Source of the DNA: Dysidea avara
Lineage: Eukaryota; Porifera; Demospongiae; Dictyoceratida; Dysideidae
Reading direction: 5' to 3'
DNA length: 64,000 bases
Assembly: GCF_963678975.1 (NCBI RefSeq)
Contig: NC_089280.1
Coordinates: forward strand, 13,033,280 to 13,097,279
Shown here: piece after piece, positions 1 to 10,006 of the stretch
How the letters are laid out: each line of letters opens with the position of its first letter
Numbering within the stretch: position 1 is the stretch's first letter
The notes under the pieces: model-generated
What the model was told of the DNA's origin: nothing
What the model saw: the letters and a program-made list of their open reading frames with translations, nothing else
Databases searched by the model: none
Position numbers and translations under genes: made by a program

Positions 1-360
1 ACGCTATACACTACAAATAAGTCACCTTGTAGAGAGTTCAACCACCCTGTAGAGAGGTCATCTACATTTACAAGTTACACTGTAGAGAGTTCAGCCAAGT
101 TAAAAATCACCTTGTAGAAAGAGTTCAGCTAAGTTACAAGCTAAGTTACAATCCACCTTGTAAAAGGTTCAGCTATGTTACACGTACAAGTCATCCTGAA
201 GAGAGTTCAGTTAAGTTACAGTCACCCTGTAGAAAGTTCTGCTACATACATTAAAAGTCACTTTGTAGAGAGTTCAGTTAGTGTAACTTACAAGTCACCT
301 TATAGACAGTTCAGCTATAATACAAGTCTTCTTGTAGAAAGTAATTCAGCTAAGTGTCAG
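1..360 (+). repeat. Satellite array of about 30 bp (edge)
   Basis: Degenerate tandem units with the core GTTCAGCTAAGTTACAAG and CACCTTGTAGAGA run from the window start. The same satellite recurs at 22310-23238, 23845-26090, 30960-31865 and 32486-33215 (same strand) and at 44860-45560 and 54870-56790 (opposite strand). The open frame over 175-498 is a by-product of the repeat. Confidence 0.8.
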
Positions 361-1939
361 ACGTCTTCACAGCGGTGTGAAAATGAAAAAATAATAGATG
401 TCACAACTAAATTATTTACTCTTTGTACTGACCCCAGGATCAAATCCAGCAGAAACTGGTCAAGTATATTCAAGCAGTTAACATTGATTTTGCATTGAGT
501 ACCACCAAAGGTTCGGATCAAAATACTGTAATATAAAACAGTCAACTACTTTTATAGAACAGTCACATTTTGTATTATAAAGTGACTTAGTTTGCCTGTA
601 CCAACACAGCAAAAATAGTCTAAAATTGCATCTCAGAGTGTTTATGACCTGAAATTTTTGTGGGGGTATGATCCCAGACCCCAGCATTCACGTGTCTGTT
701 GTATACTTCAAACTTCACAGCATAAATAGCACATAATATCAGCTTTAATGAACATTGTTACCAGATTTAATCTTAAAACACATAACTTCAAATTTTCCTG
801 GGGGAGCTTGCTCCCAGGAGTCTGGATCCCATTAGATTTAAACATGCATGCAACAGAAAATCTGGAAAACTGTCAGCAAAATTCCTGGAGCCATTCTTGT
901 ACCCCATGCATAGAACAATAATCAATGCTTTTAAAATTTGTGTTTACAAACTATCAGAAGCCAACTTATGGATAGCCGACTATGGTTAATGTTACATATG
1001 TTAACAGTCAGTCATTGATCGGCAACTGTGTGGAGTACACATTACTACACAATGCAATGGCCAATAGAATGAAGGGGCAAAGTCTTATCCAACAAATTTC
1101 TCCTGCCTTCAACACTTTTGAGAGATACAAAATAAGAAATAGTTAGAACAAGTTGATTTAACTAGAAATAATAGTTAAATCATTAGAAATCTCTTTTCAC
1201 TTGATATAGTGAAACAAGGAACAAAAAAGTGGAACTCTTATGACTGCTGTATTAAGTTATCTTTTGACTGTTCTATTAAAGAATCTGTTGACTGCTCTAT
1301 TGGAATATCTCAATATGTTTGACATCCTTCTTGTACTACCAGACCTCTTTGTTAAAGCAACTTTAACAACACATTGTTACAGTAGCTGTAATTCTTCTAC
1401 ACTAAGTTGTTTTGGTTTTGTTTCTCTCTAGCTCCTTGCCCCTGCTCTCTCTAGCCTCACACAGCCAGACATTCTTTTCTTCTTTTGTGTAGTCCTGCCC
1501 ACACACAAAAGAAAAGGTAGTTTGGTTGTGCAAGACTATAATATATACATCAAAACTTTTAATCATATTCATAACTAAGCAATAACATAAGTAAATGCTA
1601 GTATTATATATTATATATATATATATGATACTATTACAATTAAGCAATTTCAGTTATATTACCACTGCCTGAATAAGTTAAGTTACTGAAAAGTAACAAT
1701 ATTACAGTAATTTAAGTTACAAGTAGCTATAGTTACCCCAATACTAATTTTTTTGATGAATTTGCCACATCCAGGATCTGCCCTTGATTTCTTACAACAT
1801 ATGATAATCATTGAATAAACAGCTTGCTTCAAAAATACATGGGCTGATGAAACCAGTAGATTTAAAGATGTCAAATGATTTTTAAAAGTAACCATTAAGT
1901 GAAAAAGTACACAGATTAGCAATTATTTGATCTTAGTAT
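361..1939. other. Non-coding, no gene seen
   Basis: AT-rich sequence without a convincing exon. 1240-1311 holds three degenerate copies of a TGACTGCTCTATTA-like motif that is clearer further right (41023, 45609, 56805). A short (AT)n tract lies near 1605-1626. Confidence 0.5.
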
Positions 1940-2313
1940 AGGTAAGACATACAGTGTTAGGATTCTTCAGTGCATGGATAAACAACCCTTGAAGAAATGA
2001 TGTAATAATCACCTGGTTCTGCCTTGGTGATTACTACATCATTCCTTCAGGGTTGTTTATCAACTCTTCATGAATGATGTAATACCTTTGCCAGAGGTGA
2101 TTATTACATCATTCCTGAGGGATGGATAAGCAATAATGCATGTGATTGTCACTTCTGGCATACATTATTCCTAAGGGGTACATCATTCCTGAGGGGTGGA
2201 TAAACAACCCGTAGGAATGATGTAATAATTACTGATGCAAGGCCAAGCTGATTATTACATATTCCCTTAGGGGTGTTTATCCATTGAATAATCCTAACAA
2301 TGCATGTCTTACT
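1940..2313. mobile_element. TIR/MITE-like element with internal inverted repeats
   Basis: The left end (AGGTAAGACAT...TGTTAGGATT...ATGGATAAACA) is the inverse of the right end (TGTTTATCCAT...AATCCTAACA...ATGTCTTACT). The interior contains several more inverted copies of GATGTAATAATCAC and GATTATTACATCAT. There is no coding capacity. I could not fix a target duplication. Confidence 0.65.
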
Positions 2314-3919
2314 TATTTAGACAATTGCACTGTAACTGGAATTGTGTTAGATAGTAACCCACAATGCATGCAATTTGTTTGTCACAATTTGTGGCTAGCT
2401 ATAGGTTCCTTATCCAGTAAGGCACCTGTGTACAGGTCCCTTACCAGAATAAAAACCTTTGCAAATATAAAAAAGCATTCTCTGAATTCCAGTATTTATA
2501 TAAGGTAAATCTTTGGAAGATATTGGAGTTTTTAAAATCCAGGCACTTTTTAAAAAAAAATCCAGACTCTTACTTGTCACCAAGACCACAACACAAGCAT
2601 TGCAAATATCATTAATTTGATATTCTCTCCAATATTGCAGCATAATAGCCTAACTAGTCACTGAAACCAACACAAGTTCAACCTCTTTACTCATTTTATA
2701 AGCATAGCTATATAAAAAGGAATTTGATTATGGGAGGTACGTAGAGTCTAACATTGTACTGTACAGCTATATTTGACCAATAAATTAATTTGTCTTGGTT
2801 ATTATAATCCATGAAGATCCTCATGCTCTCTAATCTACACTAAAGCTAACTAATATTTGTTTAGTAAGTTGATGAAAACACGGACCGGAGTGTAAGGAAG
2901 ATGTAGGATATTTTGTTGACTAGCTATGCTATACTTACTTAATATTGACTTGACATTAATATACATACATGACTGGTATACCTAGCTACAGTGCTCAATA
3001 TAAAATATCATTTATAATTGCAGCCAAAAGTAAATTTGTTGAACAGAATTTCAGTAAAGTAATTCAATGTAGCGGTAAAATAAAAGAATTGTTTAAGTTT
3101 AATATTTACAGTAATAGGCATTCCAGTATCAATTTAAAAATTCTTCATATATTTGCCAGGTACAAAACAACAACGTGCATTTAACTTTGGATAAACCATC
3201 CAAGCTCCTATGAAGATGAAACTTGGTATGGGGGTTTTCCATACAATGATCATCATGAAAGTTAACTTTTGTTTATTGCGTCTGCATAAGCTTTGTGTCA
3301 TTTTCAAGTTTTTTAAAGACTTGTATTGTAGTGTATGCAGAATACTTTGAAACTTTAAAAGACATACTGAAGGCATTAACTAATGCTCACTTTAAAGTGT
3401 GCAGTTACTTTGCTTGGATTAGTGATTTTCAGCTACACAACAATTTAAAAACCATTTTTAAGTCTGTATAATGATGCCATAATTGAAACCACTTAGGTAT
3501 TGTTACATCACTGTGACATCTCCACTCCAGTTGCTTACCTGCCACAAAGCATACGCATACAAAAGGTCACTAAAATTCAAACGTACCTGAAGTGACTCTC
3601 ATTACATGTACAAATGTGCAGCTAGAAGCAACTGTTACTAGATGACTTCCAGCATAGCACTGTGCATAGCTACCAGAGTAGACAAACTCCAACTCAATTA
3701 CAAATGATGAGATTGGCAATCAATATCTATTGAGCATATAAAAGTTCATTTCCAAAATTTAAAAATCAGGTTGGAATTCCTATTTTTAACACACTAACTG
3801 TACCATGCAGTGCACATGGTATGTGCAACGTGTCAGCAAATTTGTATATCAATTTATTTATTTAGCTACAGTTATGTACATAGCAGGAAGACCAATTTGA
3901 TTTTTATGAACAACATCAA
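2314..3919. other. Non-coding, no gene seen
   Basis: Low-complexity AT-rich DNA with only short chance frames. No splice-compatible exon, RNA gene or long repeat was recognised. Confidence 0.45.
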
Positions 3920-4450
3920 TAAATGCAGTTTCTATAACTTGACACAATTCACTTTAATATTGATTGACTGATATTTTAAATTCCATACTGTTACACATAA
4001 GGTAGGACTATGGGTGCCATGCCCCCCCCTCCCCCCCCACCCACCTGCTGAAAAAATAAGTTTTGAAAAATCTGATGAAAAGTTGCAGTATATAGGTTGG
4101 CATCATTATTTTAGCATTTCTCATGTTTTTATGTAGCATAAATTTTAGGCTGTTTTCAAGTCTTCAAATACAAAAACCCTGCAACTTCACCCCAACCCCC
4201 CTAACATTCTACTTTATATTATAGCCATGCAACAATCGTGCCAACATGGAGGTCAGGTCTAGAATTTCCACTGTGACCATGCAATTGGCTAAAGCAATTC
4301 TTCAATATGCAGGAAAAATTACAATGCATAAGCATACAAAATAATTACAAAACAAACAGCAGTAATGCACATACATGACAACAAATACTAACAAATTAGC
4401 GACACAAGTTCAGCAATTAACTAACAAACAAATAAACAAACAAAACAATC
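3920..4450 (+). repeat. Dispersed repeat, diverged copy 1
   Basis: Matches 20950-22250 and 30370-30900 in the same order: TTAATATTGATTGA, a C-rich tract, CCTGCAACTTC, GGTCAG.TCTA, CACTGTGACCAT and ACATACATGACAACAAA. It lacks the satellite and hairpin MITE that follow it in the other two copies, so it may preserve an older arrangement next to Ig gene A (inference). Confidence 0.6.
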
Positions 4451-5042
4451 ATAGCTATAGTTTTATTACTATCATCATGAAATTTTTATTACAGATTTTT
4501 TTTGCATTCTGTCAGTTGTGTGCTATTTCTATGTTTTTTAAGTATGATCAGTTGAAGGAATATAAAATGATGAAGTATTTTGTATTACTATAGTTAATTT
4601 TGGAAATCAGCATACAGTAATATGTACCTGTAATATACATATCACCAATCAATAGCATTAAATTACGTACACTTTTGAAGTAACTTCCCCAACTCTGCAT
4701 GTAGTTTACTAATATCACCTTTGTTTGTTTACTTCTTCCTTTCACAATGTCACTCCCATGACTTCAAAATTAATACAAAAGACTTAGAACAATGAAACTA
4801 AATGTGCTGCTTTTTGTGGTATTGTTATTGCGGTTTATGTAGTGTCAGTTGCAACATCCATGTCAGTTAAATTTACATTGATATGTCATTATAAACCCCA
4901 TTTACAGTACTATCAAAAGCATGTACGAATAAGTAATTGATTTTCCCAAAGAATGTCTTACAAGGATGTGACTCAGGAAAAATTGCACCCAATAAATGAT
5001 GATCTGTTTTCAACCTGGAAATTCAAGAATTAGTCTAGCAGC

Positions 5043-5050
5043 TATTAAAG
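5043..5050 (+). promoter_or_regulatory. Degenerate TATA-like site of Ig gene A
   Basis: TATTAAAG lies where copy B has TATAAAAG (27092) and copy C has TATAAAAA (43500), 58-80 bases before the start codon. The single A-to-T change could weaken the promoter of copy A. That this is the core promoter is inferred from position and conservation. Confidence 0.4.
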
Positions 5051-5122
5051 CTGTATGTGAATATTGTACGACATCACAACAGTTTAGCCACAATCAAGTA
5101 AATTTAAATTACACAATATTCA

Positions 5123-5995
5123 ATGGAGAAAGCTGGAATTGCAACTATAGCAAGTCTGATTTTTCTACTTATCAGTTCAAAAGGTGAATAGATATAGTTA
5201 TGTTTAGTTATACATAGTATTGATGTGCGACATTTCATTTTTAGGTGATGCTAAGGTTGAACTTAACATTTCAAGCACTGTAATTGCTGGAGTAACAGTG
5301 AATGGAAGTTGTATCTGCAGTGGAGCGGGTAAACCAAGGTATATACATGTCAGCACAACGGGACAAAATTGTACTATTGGTGGAGCATCAGCAGTGGGCA
5401 CGAACATTAACAATTTTAATATCACCTGCTTAAGCAGCAATGTGTCTTTTAATTTGCAGTGCTACGTGTACAGCAATAACAAGCCTAAAAGGACAGCTAA
5501 ACAAATTGAAGGTAACAAACAGCAACCGGTACAGTCATGGTATATGTATTTTGTTTCTTACAGTGGTATCCAAACCAACAATAATCAGTCCATCAGTTAA
5601 TGCTACTGTTACTAGACCTGGTCTACCCATCACTTTATCATGTGAAGTGGATGGTGATCCAAATCACTACTGGGTGGGATGGTTTCACAGAAATTCCATG
5701 ATTCAAACAGATGATGATGATCACTCTGTTTCTGTGTCACCAAGTGTTTGGTCACTACAAGGCACAACACACCACCTCACTGTCCATTCTGTGAAAGTGG
5801 CAGGCAAATATCATTGTCGGGTGTTTACAATACAAGATGGAAATGTTACAGATCAAGTGACTCATCAAGTTTCTATTGGAAGTGGTACGTAAATATACTG
5901 TAAGACTGCTAAGAAACTTGATATTTACATTTTTTGTTACAGGGGACACTGACAGTTCATCACTGCTGGATTTTTTATCAACATTTTTCTTTTGA
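5123..5995 (+). CDS. Ig-like, probably GPI-anchored surface protein, gene A (4 exons)
   Basis: Predicted exons are 5123-5183, 5245-5511, 5564-5884 and 5943-5995, joined by GT/AG introns all in phase 1, giving 233 residues. Residues 1-21 form a signal peptide (MEKAG then a hydrophobic run). Residues 22-109 (one exon) are a Cys-rich beta-like domain with five Cys that I cannot assign. Residues 110-216 (one exon) are an Ig-like domain with C136, W149 and Y192-x-C194 and an acidic DDDD loop at 159-162. The last exon encodes a small Ser-rich stretch and a hydrophobic end (SLLDFLSTFFF then stop), which fits a GPI-attachment signal. Symmetric phase-1 exons are typical of shuffled extracellular domains. 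The start is chosen because upstream DNA is deleted in copy C while this ATG is kept in all three copies. Function is unknown; adhesion or self-recognition is conceivable but only an inference. Confidence 0.7.
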
Positions 5996-8011
5996 TTATG
6001 GAACTATAACATAATAATGTGTGGTATATTACATACTTGGTAAAACCATTCATGTTGTAATTGTTAAGTTGTAAATTATAATAATAACCCTATGTTAATA
6101 ATTTTCATACTGAAAGTGTTTAAAACCATGCAGCTCCTTATAAAAATTATAAAACTGCTTCAAAAATTTGTGACCACATAACACATTCAGGTACCAAAGG
6201 TGTTATAATTCTTTATATATCTACCTTAGTGAATGTCAAGCTCCATGTCAAATGGCCATTTTAATCTGACTTAATATTACTTTTGATACCCTTGTGGACG
6301 CAACTAAATCCACCATTATTTGATGAGTGGTAGCAGTGATGGCCATACTACCAATTTGCTTTCCACATTTACATGGTTAAATTCTGAATTCCACACTTTC
6401 AATAGTAGCCACTTGAATTCAAGTGGTGCACTGATTGATTTTGAAAATAAGGGTATCAGTACCATTTTCAAGCATCAAATGGTGGGTCCAATTTGCTGAA
6501 TAGTTGCCACATTGATTATTAGAACAAACTCAACTAAGGTAATATATAAACGTTGCAGCATTAATTTTAACCAAGTAAATACAATATAAATGTAAACTGG
6601 TATATATGTCAAACCAACCTGGATAGAAGTCGCATTAACTAAGAGTCTGTACTGTAGTCATGTCATTGCAACAAATACAGCTGTGCATGTCAGATCAGGA
6701 TATATATAGCCATATACTGTATGATATTTATAAATTGATATCATTAGCTACAGTAAAAAAAAGTCAAAAAAACACATTTTCAGTCACAAAAATATATCAA
6801 ATAACTGATGTAGTGTCAGCCATGTGTAGTAATAGGTATTTCTCCCTTTCACACTCCTTCCCACCCCCAGCCCACTCAATCAAGATCAGCTATATGCATT
6901 CTTCAAGTTTCAGCTACATACATGTTTCTGATTCCCTATATTCACAGGCTTTAAGCCTTCTTACAGGTCCCTAGTGGGATAACATTCACAGAATATTAGT
7001 GGTTATATTTTACTGCTCTCTATATACAATTGCAACATAATGTACCAGTATTCTGGTTAAATGTTGCAATGCCTACCCTAGGACTATACTACAAAATATC
7101 TACATTATTTGACATGATATATCGCTGTTATTAAATCATTTGTAAATTGAAAACGACATGTCTTTTATTTAAGTCCACGCACACTTCTTGACTGCAGCAT
7201 GCCTGTTCTAGGATTTTCTTCAATCTGGTCCCCCATCTCTGGCCATGGGAGACACCCACCCACCTAGCCAAGAGACCTCCACCACATGGTCAGGCAAGGA
7301 ACCAGTGCTGGTACCACTAGGCACACATGGTAGTACACGCATGCACACACATTACTATTTACCAATTACCACGATTTGAATGAATACTACTGATAACACA
7401 TACATCCAGGGCACACTTAAGTAGCTGGTAACTTTAAGGTAAGCACCTGGTTATAATGACACTATTATAAAAACTTAATGCTGAAATATCTTGTATACGA
7501 GTACATTAAAGGACACTTGTTATACTATAATAGACTAGTGTGTATCTAGCTAAATATAAAGTTTCTTTTGTGTGCATGGTATACCTAATATAAAGACATT
7601 GCCTCAGAAAATGACTCGGATCAACGTTTTCAGTTTAACATATATTCATGTACATGTGTAAACAACATAGCTAGCTAAACTAAATTCCACCAACATAATT
7701 TCTTCTAGAAGTATTGAGGACAATTAAACAGTTATGGCCAACCACTATTGCAAATGTACACTATTTAGGTACATTGGAATTTGCCATAATTATTGAAGTC
7801 TAGCTAGCTAAAGCATCAGACAGTGAATGGCTTTAGTTTGTAAACAATTTCCTTCATAAAAATTTATTCTCTTAGTTCTAGTTATGATTAGTTAGATATT
7901 CCTTGTTGTGTAAATCACTTATTTAATGGATATCTGGTCCTCCACAAGTTGCCATGTTGCGTATTATGTGTTGGGAACATAATGAAATGGAAACCCTGTA
8001 TTAAAATTCAT
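5996..8011. other. Downstream non-coding part of duplicated unit A
   Basis: No supported gene. The 104-residue frame at 6660-6974 is kept in copy B (28709-29023) with two substitutions, but the non-coding DNA around it is equally conserved, so this does not show coding. Confidence 0.45.
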
Positions 8012-8497
8012 GTAACTAACTATAACCAAAAGACATGATATCAAAATCTGGCCAAGAAAGCATTTACAGTACAGGCACTTTTATGCATTCATTTTCTATA
8101 TGCTTCACATTATCACATCCAGCTAGCTGTACATGTGTGCTTGCAATATAAACAATACTACTGAGACAATAAAAGATGATTACACTGCATTGTTACCAAA
8201 ATTAATTTAACTAAAAATTTACAATTGGTTTCTACTTGGCCATCTTTTTGCACTGTATATTAAAATAAAAAGATGGCCAAGTAGAAACCAATTGTAAATT
8301 TTTAGTTAAATTAATTTTGGTAACAATGCAGTGTATCGTCTCAGTAGTATTGTTTATATTGCAAGCACACACGTACAGCTAGCTGGTCAGGATGTGATAA
8401 TGTGAAGCATATAGAAAATGAATGCATGCATAAAAGTGCCTATACTGTAAATGCTTTCTTGGCCAGATTTTGATATCATGTCTTTTGGTTATAGTTA
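8012..8497. mobile_element. 486-bp palindromic (fold-back) element
   Basis: Two arms of about 230 bp are near-perfect inverse copies (CTATAACCAAAAGACATGAT... and ...ATCATGTCTTTTGGTTATAG). They flank a short AT-rich centre around 8245-8270. It sits exactly where duplicated unit A stops matching unit B, so it may mark the breakpoint or have inserted there. Confidence 0.85.
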
Positions 8498-8914
8498 CTC
8501 CATGAACAAGTACTTGTGCATTCTTGGCCTTGCCTTTCTTTACAGCTGGGCTGTTTTTGGCACAGGATATCACTACTTTTTGTTGAATGGAGAACATACA
8601 GTTAGCTACTGAAGATTGGCTATTATATTACATAGGAGACACTGCATGCATGCATGCATGCATAATAACAGCTTCAGTATCAGATTAGCTAGCTAAATCA
8701 GTAGCAAAGCTTCAAGTTCAGTGTTTAGAAGCGCTACTAAAAGTGACTTGCTAAGAGAAAAGTTCAAACCATTCAAATTTCCCTCAAGGACTCACGTGAT
8801 ATGTATAGGCGTGTTATTGCAAGTTGGTTGTGTTATTTTTGCTCTCTCTCATCCTTCTAATTCTCTCAATTCCCTTCATCTATCCTCTCGACCTTCGTGT
8901 CAAACTCGGCCATA

Positions 8915-10003
8915 ATGCCGAAGAAACGTGACAGATCGACTGGTATTTCCACTCCACCAACCAAGAAAACTAAAGAAGGGGTCACTCAGGCGGAAACCGA
9001 GTCGTGTATTTCTTGTGACCAATCGATTGAAGATAACGGTTTGCTATGTGAATTTTGCTACCATTGGGAACACGGTCGATGTGCTGGCATCTCTGACGAA
9101 GCGTATGACATCCTCAGCGACTCGTCGCCCAATATCATGTTCTTCTGTACCACTTGTCGACCGAAAGTCACTGGAGCTCTAAAATTTTTTAACGAAATGC
9201 AAGACAAACAAAATGCTTTGGAAGCTAAAATTGCCAAGATTGAAGATGACCTTCGTAAACAAACTTCATTTGTGAAGAGGCTAGAAAATGTTGAAGCTAA
9301 GGTGACTTCTGGTACCGAACGGTCCAACCAAGTCCTCAAGCCAAGCCAACCAATTGCACCAATCAAAAATGCTGCCGCCAACCCTGCTGCAACCTTTAAA
9401 AATAATAATCAACTATCTATCCCTAAACCAGCTTCATCACTTGACAAGAAATTCAATGTTGTTGTTTATGGCCTAAAGGAATCACCAGCAAACACTAGTA
9501 AGCACGACCGGACGAAGCATGACCTTGACTGTTTGATGAAAGTTTTCTCTGACCTCAAGCTATCTATTACACCTGAATCAATGAGGGACTTCCACAGACT
9601 CGGAAAATATGATCAAAGCAATACTCGCCCCCGCCCCATTCTTGTCAAATTCCTGAGAGCCTTTGAAGCTACCCTTGTTCTATCATGTAAAAGTTCTTTG
9701 TCATCTGGTATAGCAATCAAACCTGATATGTCAGCTGAGGAGCGTAAAATCGAAAGTATCCTACTAAAAGAGAGACGAAGCCTCATTGATAGTGGCACTG
9801 AGAGCAAACACATCAAAATTCGTGGGAATGGTCTGTACATCAATCATAAGCTCTATGCAGCAGTGCAAAACTCTCAACTCTGCTTACTATCTGCAAGCCT
9901 CCAACCTGTGACCAATGTTTCAAACACTGCCACATCCAATGCCCCAAATGCTTCCACCAACTCCTCAGTCTCCACTCCATCCCCTATGGAAGAGTCAAAT
10001 TGA
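8915..10003 (+). CDS. LINE ORF1: PHD-type zinc finger, coiled coil, RRM-like protein
   Basis: The first ATG is at 8915; the frame is open six codons further up but without ATG. The N-terminus is basic (MPKKRDR). A PHD-type finger follows (C-x2-C near residues 31-34, CEFCYHWEH, then CTTC), as in ORF1 of many CR1-like elements. A charged helix likely to form a coiled coil follows (EMQDKQNALEAKIAKIEDDL). A C-terminal nucleic-acid-binding region begins at KKFNVVVYGLKES. The usual role is RNA binding, RNP assembly and chaperone activity in retrotransposition. The ORF ends in TGA directly followed by CTA, and ORF2 continues in the same frame. Confidence 0.85.
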   Translation: MPKKRDRSTGISTPPTKKTKEGVTQAETESCISCDQSIEDNGLLCEFCYHWEHGRCAGISDEAYDILSDSSPNIMFFCTTCRPKVTGALKFFNEMQDKQNALEAKIAKIEDDLRKQTSFVKRLENVEAKVTSGTERSNQVLKPSQPIAPIKNAAANPAATFKNNNQLSIPKPASSLDKKFNVVVYGLKESPANTSKHDRTKHDLDCLMKVFSDLKLSITPESMRDFHRLGKYDQSNTRPRPILVKFLRAFEATLVLSCKSSLSSGIAIKPDMSAEERKIESILLKERRSLIDSGTESKHIKIRGNGLYINHKLYAAVQNSQLCLLSASLQPVTNVSNTATSNAPNASTNSSVSTPSPMEESN

Positions 10004-10006
10004 CTA
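10001..10006 (+). promoter_or_regulatory. UGA-CUA stop context between ORF1 and ORF2 (candidate readthrough site)
   Basis: ORF1 and ORF2 share one frame with only this TGA between them, and the three bases after it are CTA. UGA followed by CUA is an established leaky stop context. The next in-frame ATG (10283) lies after the catalytic Asn (10028-10030) and Glu (10109-10111) codons of the endonuclease, so starting there would give a dead enzyme. Readthrough is therefore the simplest way to make ORF2. This is an inference from sequence. Confidence 0.6.

Larger units (their letters stand above)
4638..8008 (+). repeat. Segmental duplication, copy A (about 3.4 kb)
   Basis: Near-identical over almost its whole length to 26690-30205, at an offset of 22049 bases through the gene. 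A third, shorter copy is 43105-44390. It contains Ig gene A and about 2 kb of downstream non-coding DNA. Conservation of the downstream part reflects recent duplication and is not evidence for a gene there. Copy B has about 150 extra bases near 29325-29480. Confidence 0.85.

Noticed and set aside
4792-4842. Short frame encoding a signal-peptide-like sequence (MKLNVLLFVVLLL) upstream of Ig genes A and B
   Set aside because: It ends in a stop after 16 codons, the only possible donor is weak, and copy C has a stop at the third codon. The ATG at 5123/27172/43558 gives a complete signal peptide in all three copies.
4996-5187. 63-codon frame overlapping exon 1 of Ig gene A (also at 27045)
   Set aside because: It is in another frame than the signal peptide, and its upstream half is deleted in copy C.
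6660-6974. 104-codon frame conserved between duplicated copies A and B
   Set aside because: The non-coding DNA around it is equally conserved, it has no domain, and copy C lacks it.
8721-8915. 64-codon frame just before LINE ORF1
   Set aside because: It lies in the LINE 5' UTR in a different frame and has no recognised domain.
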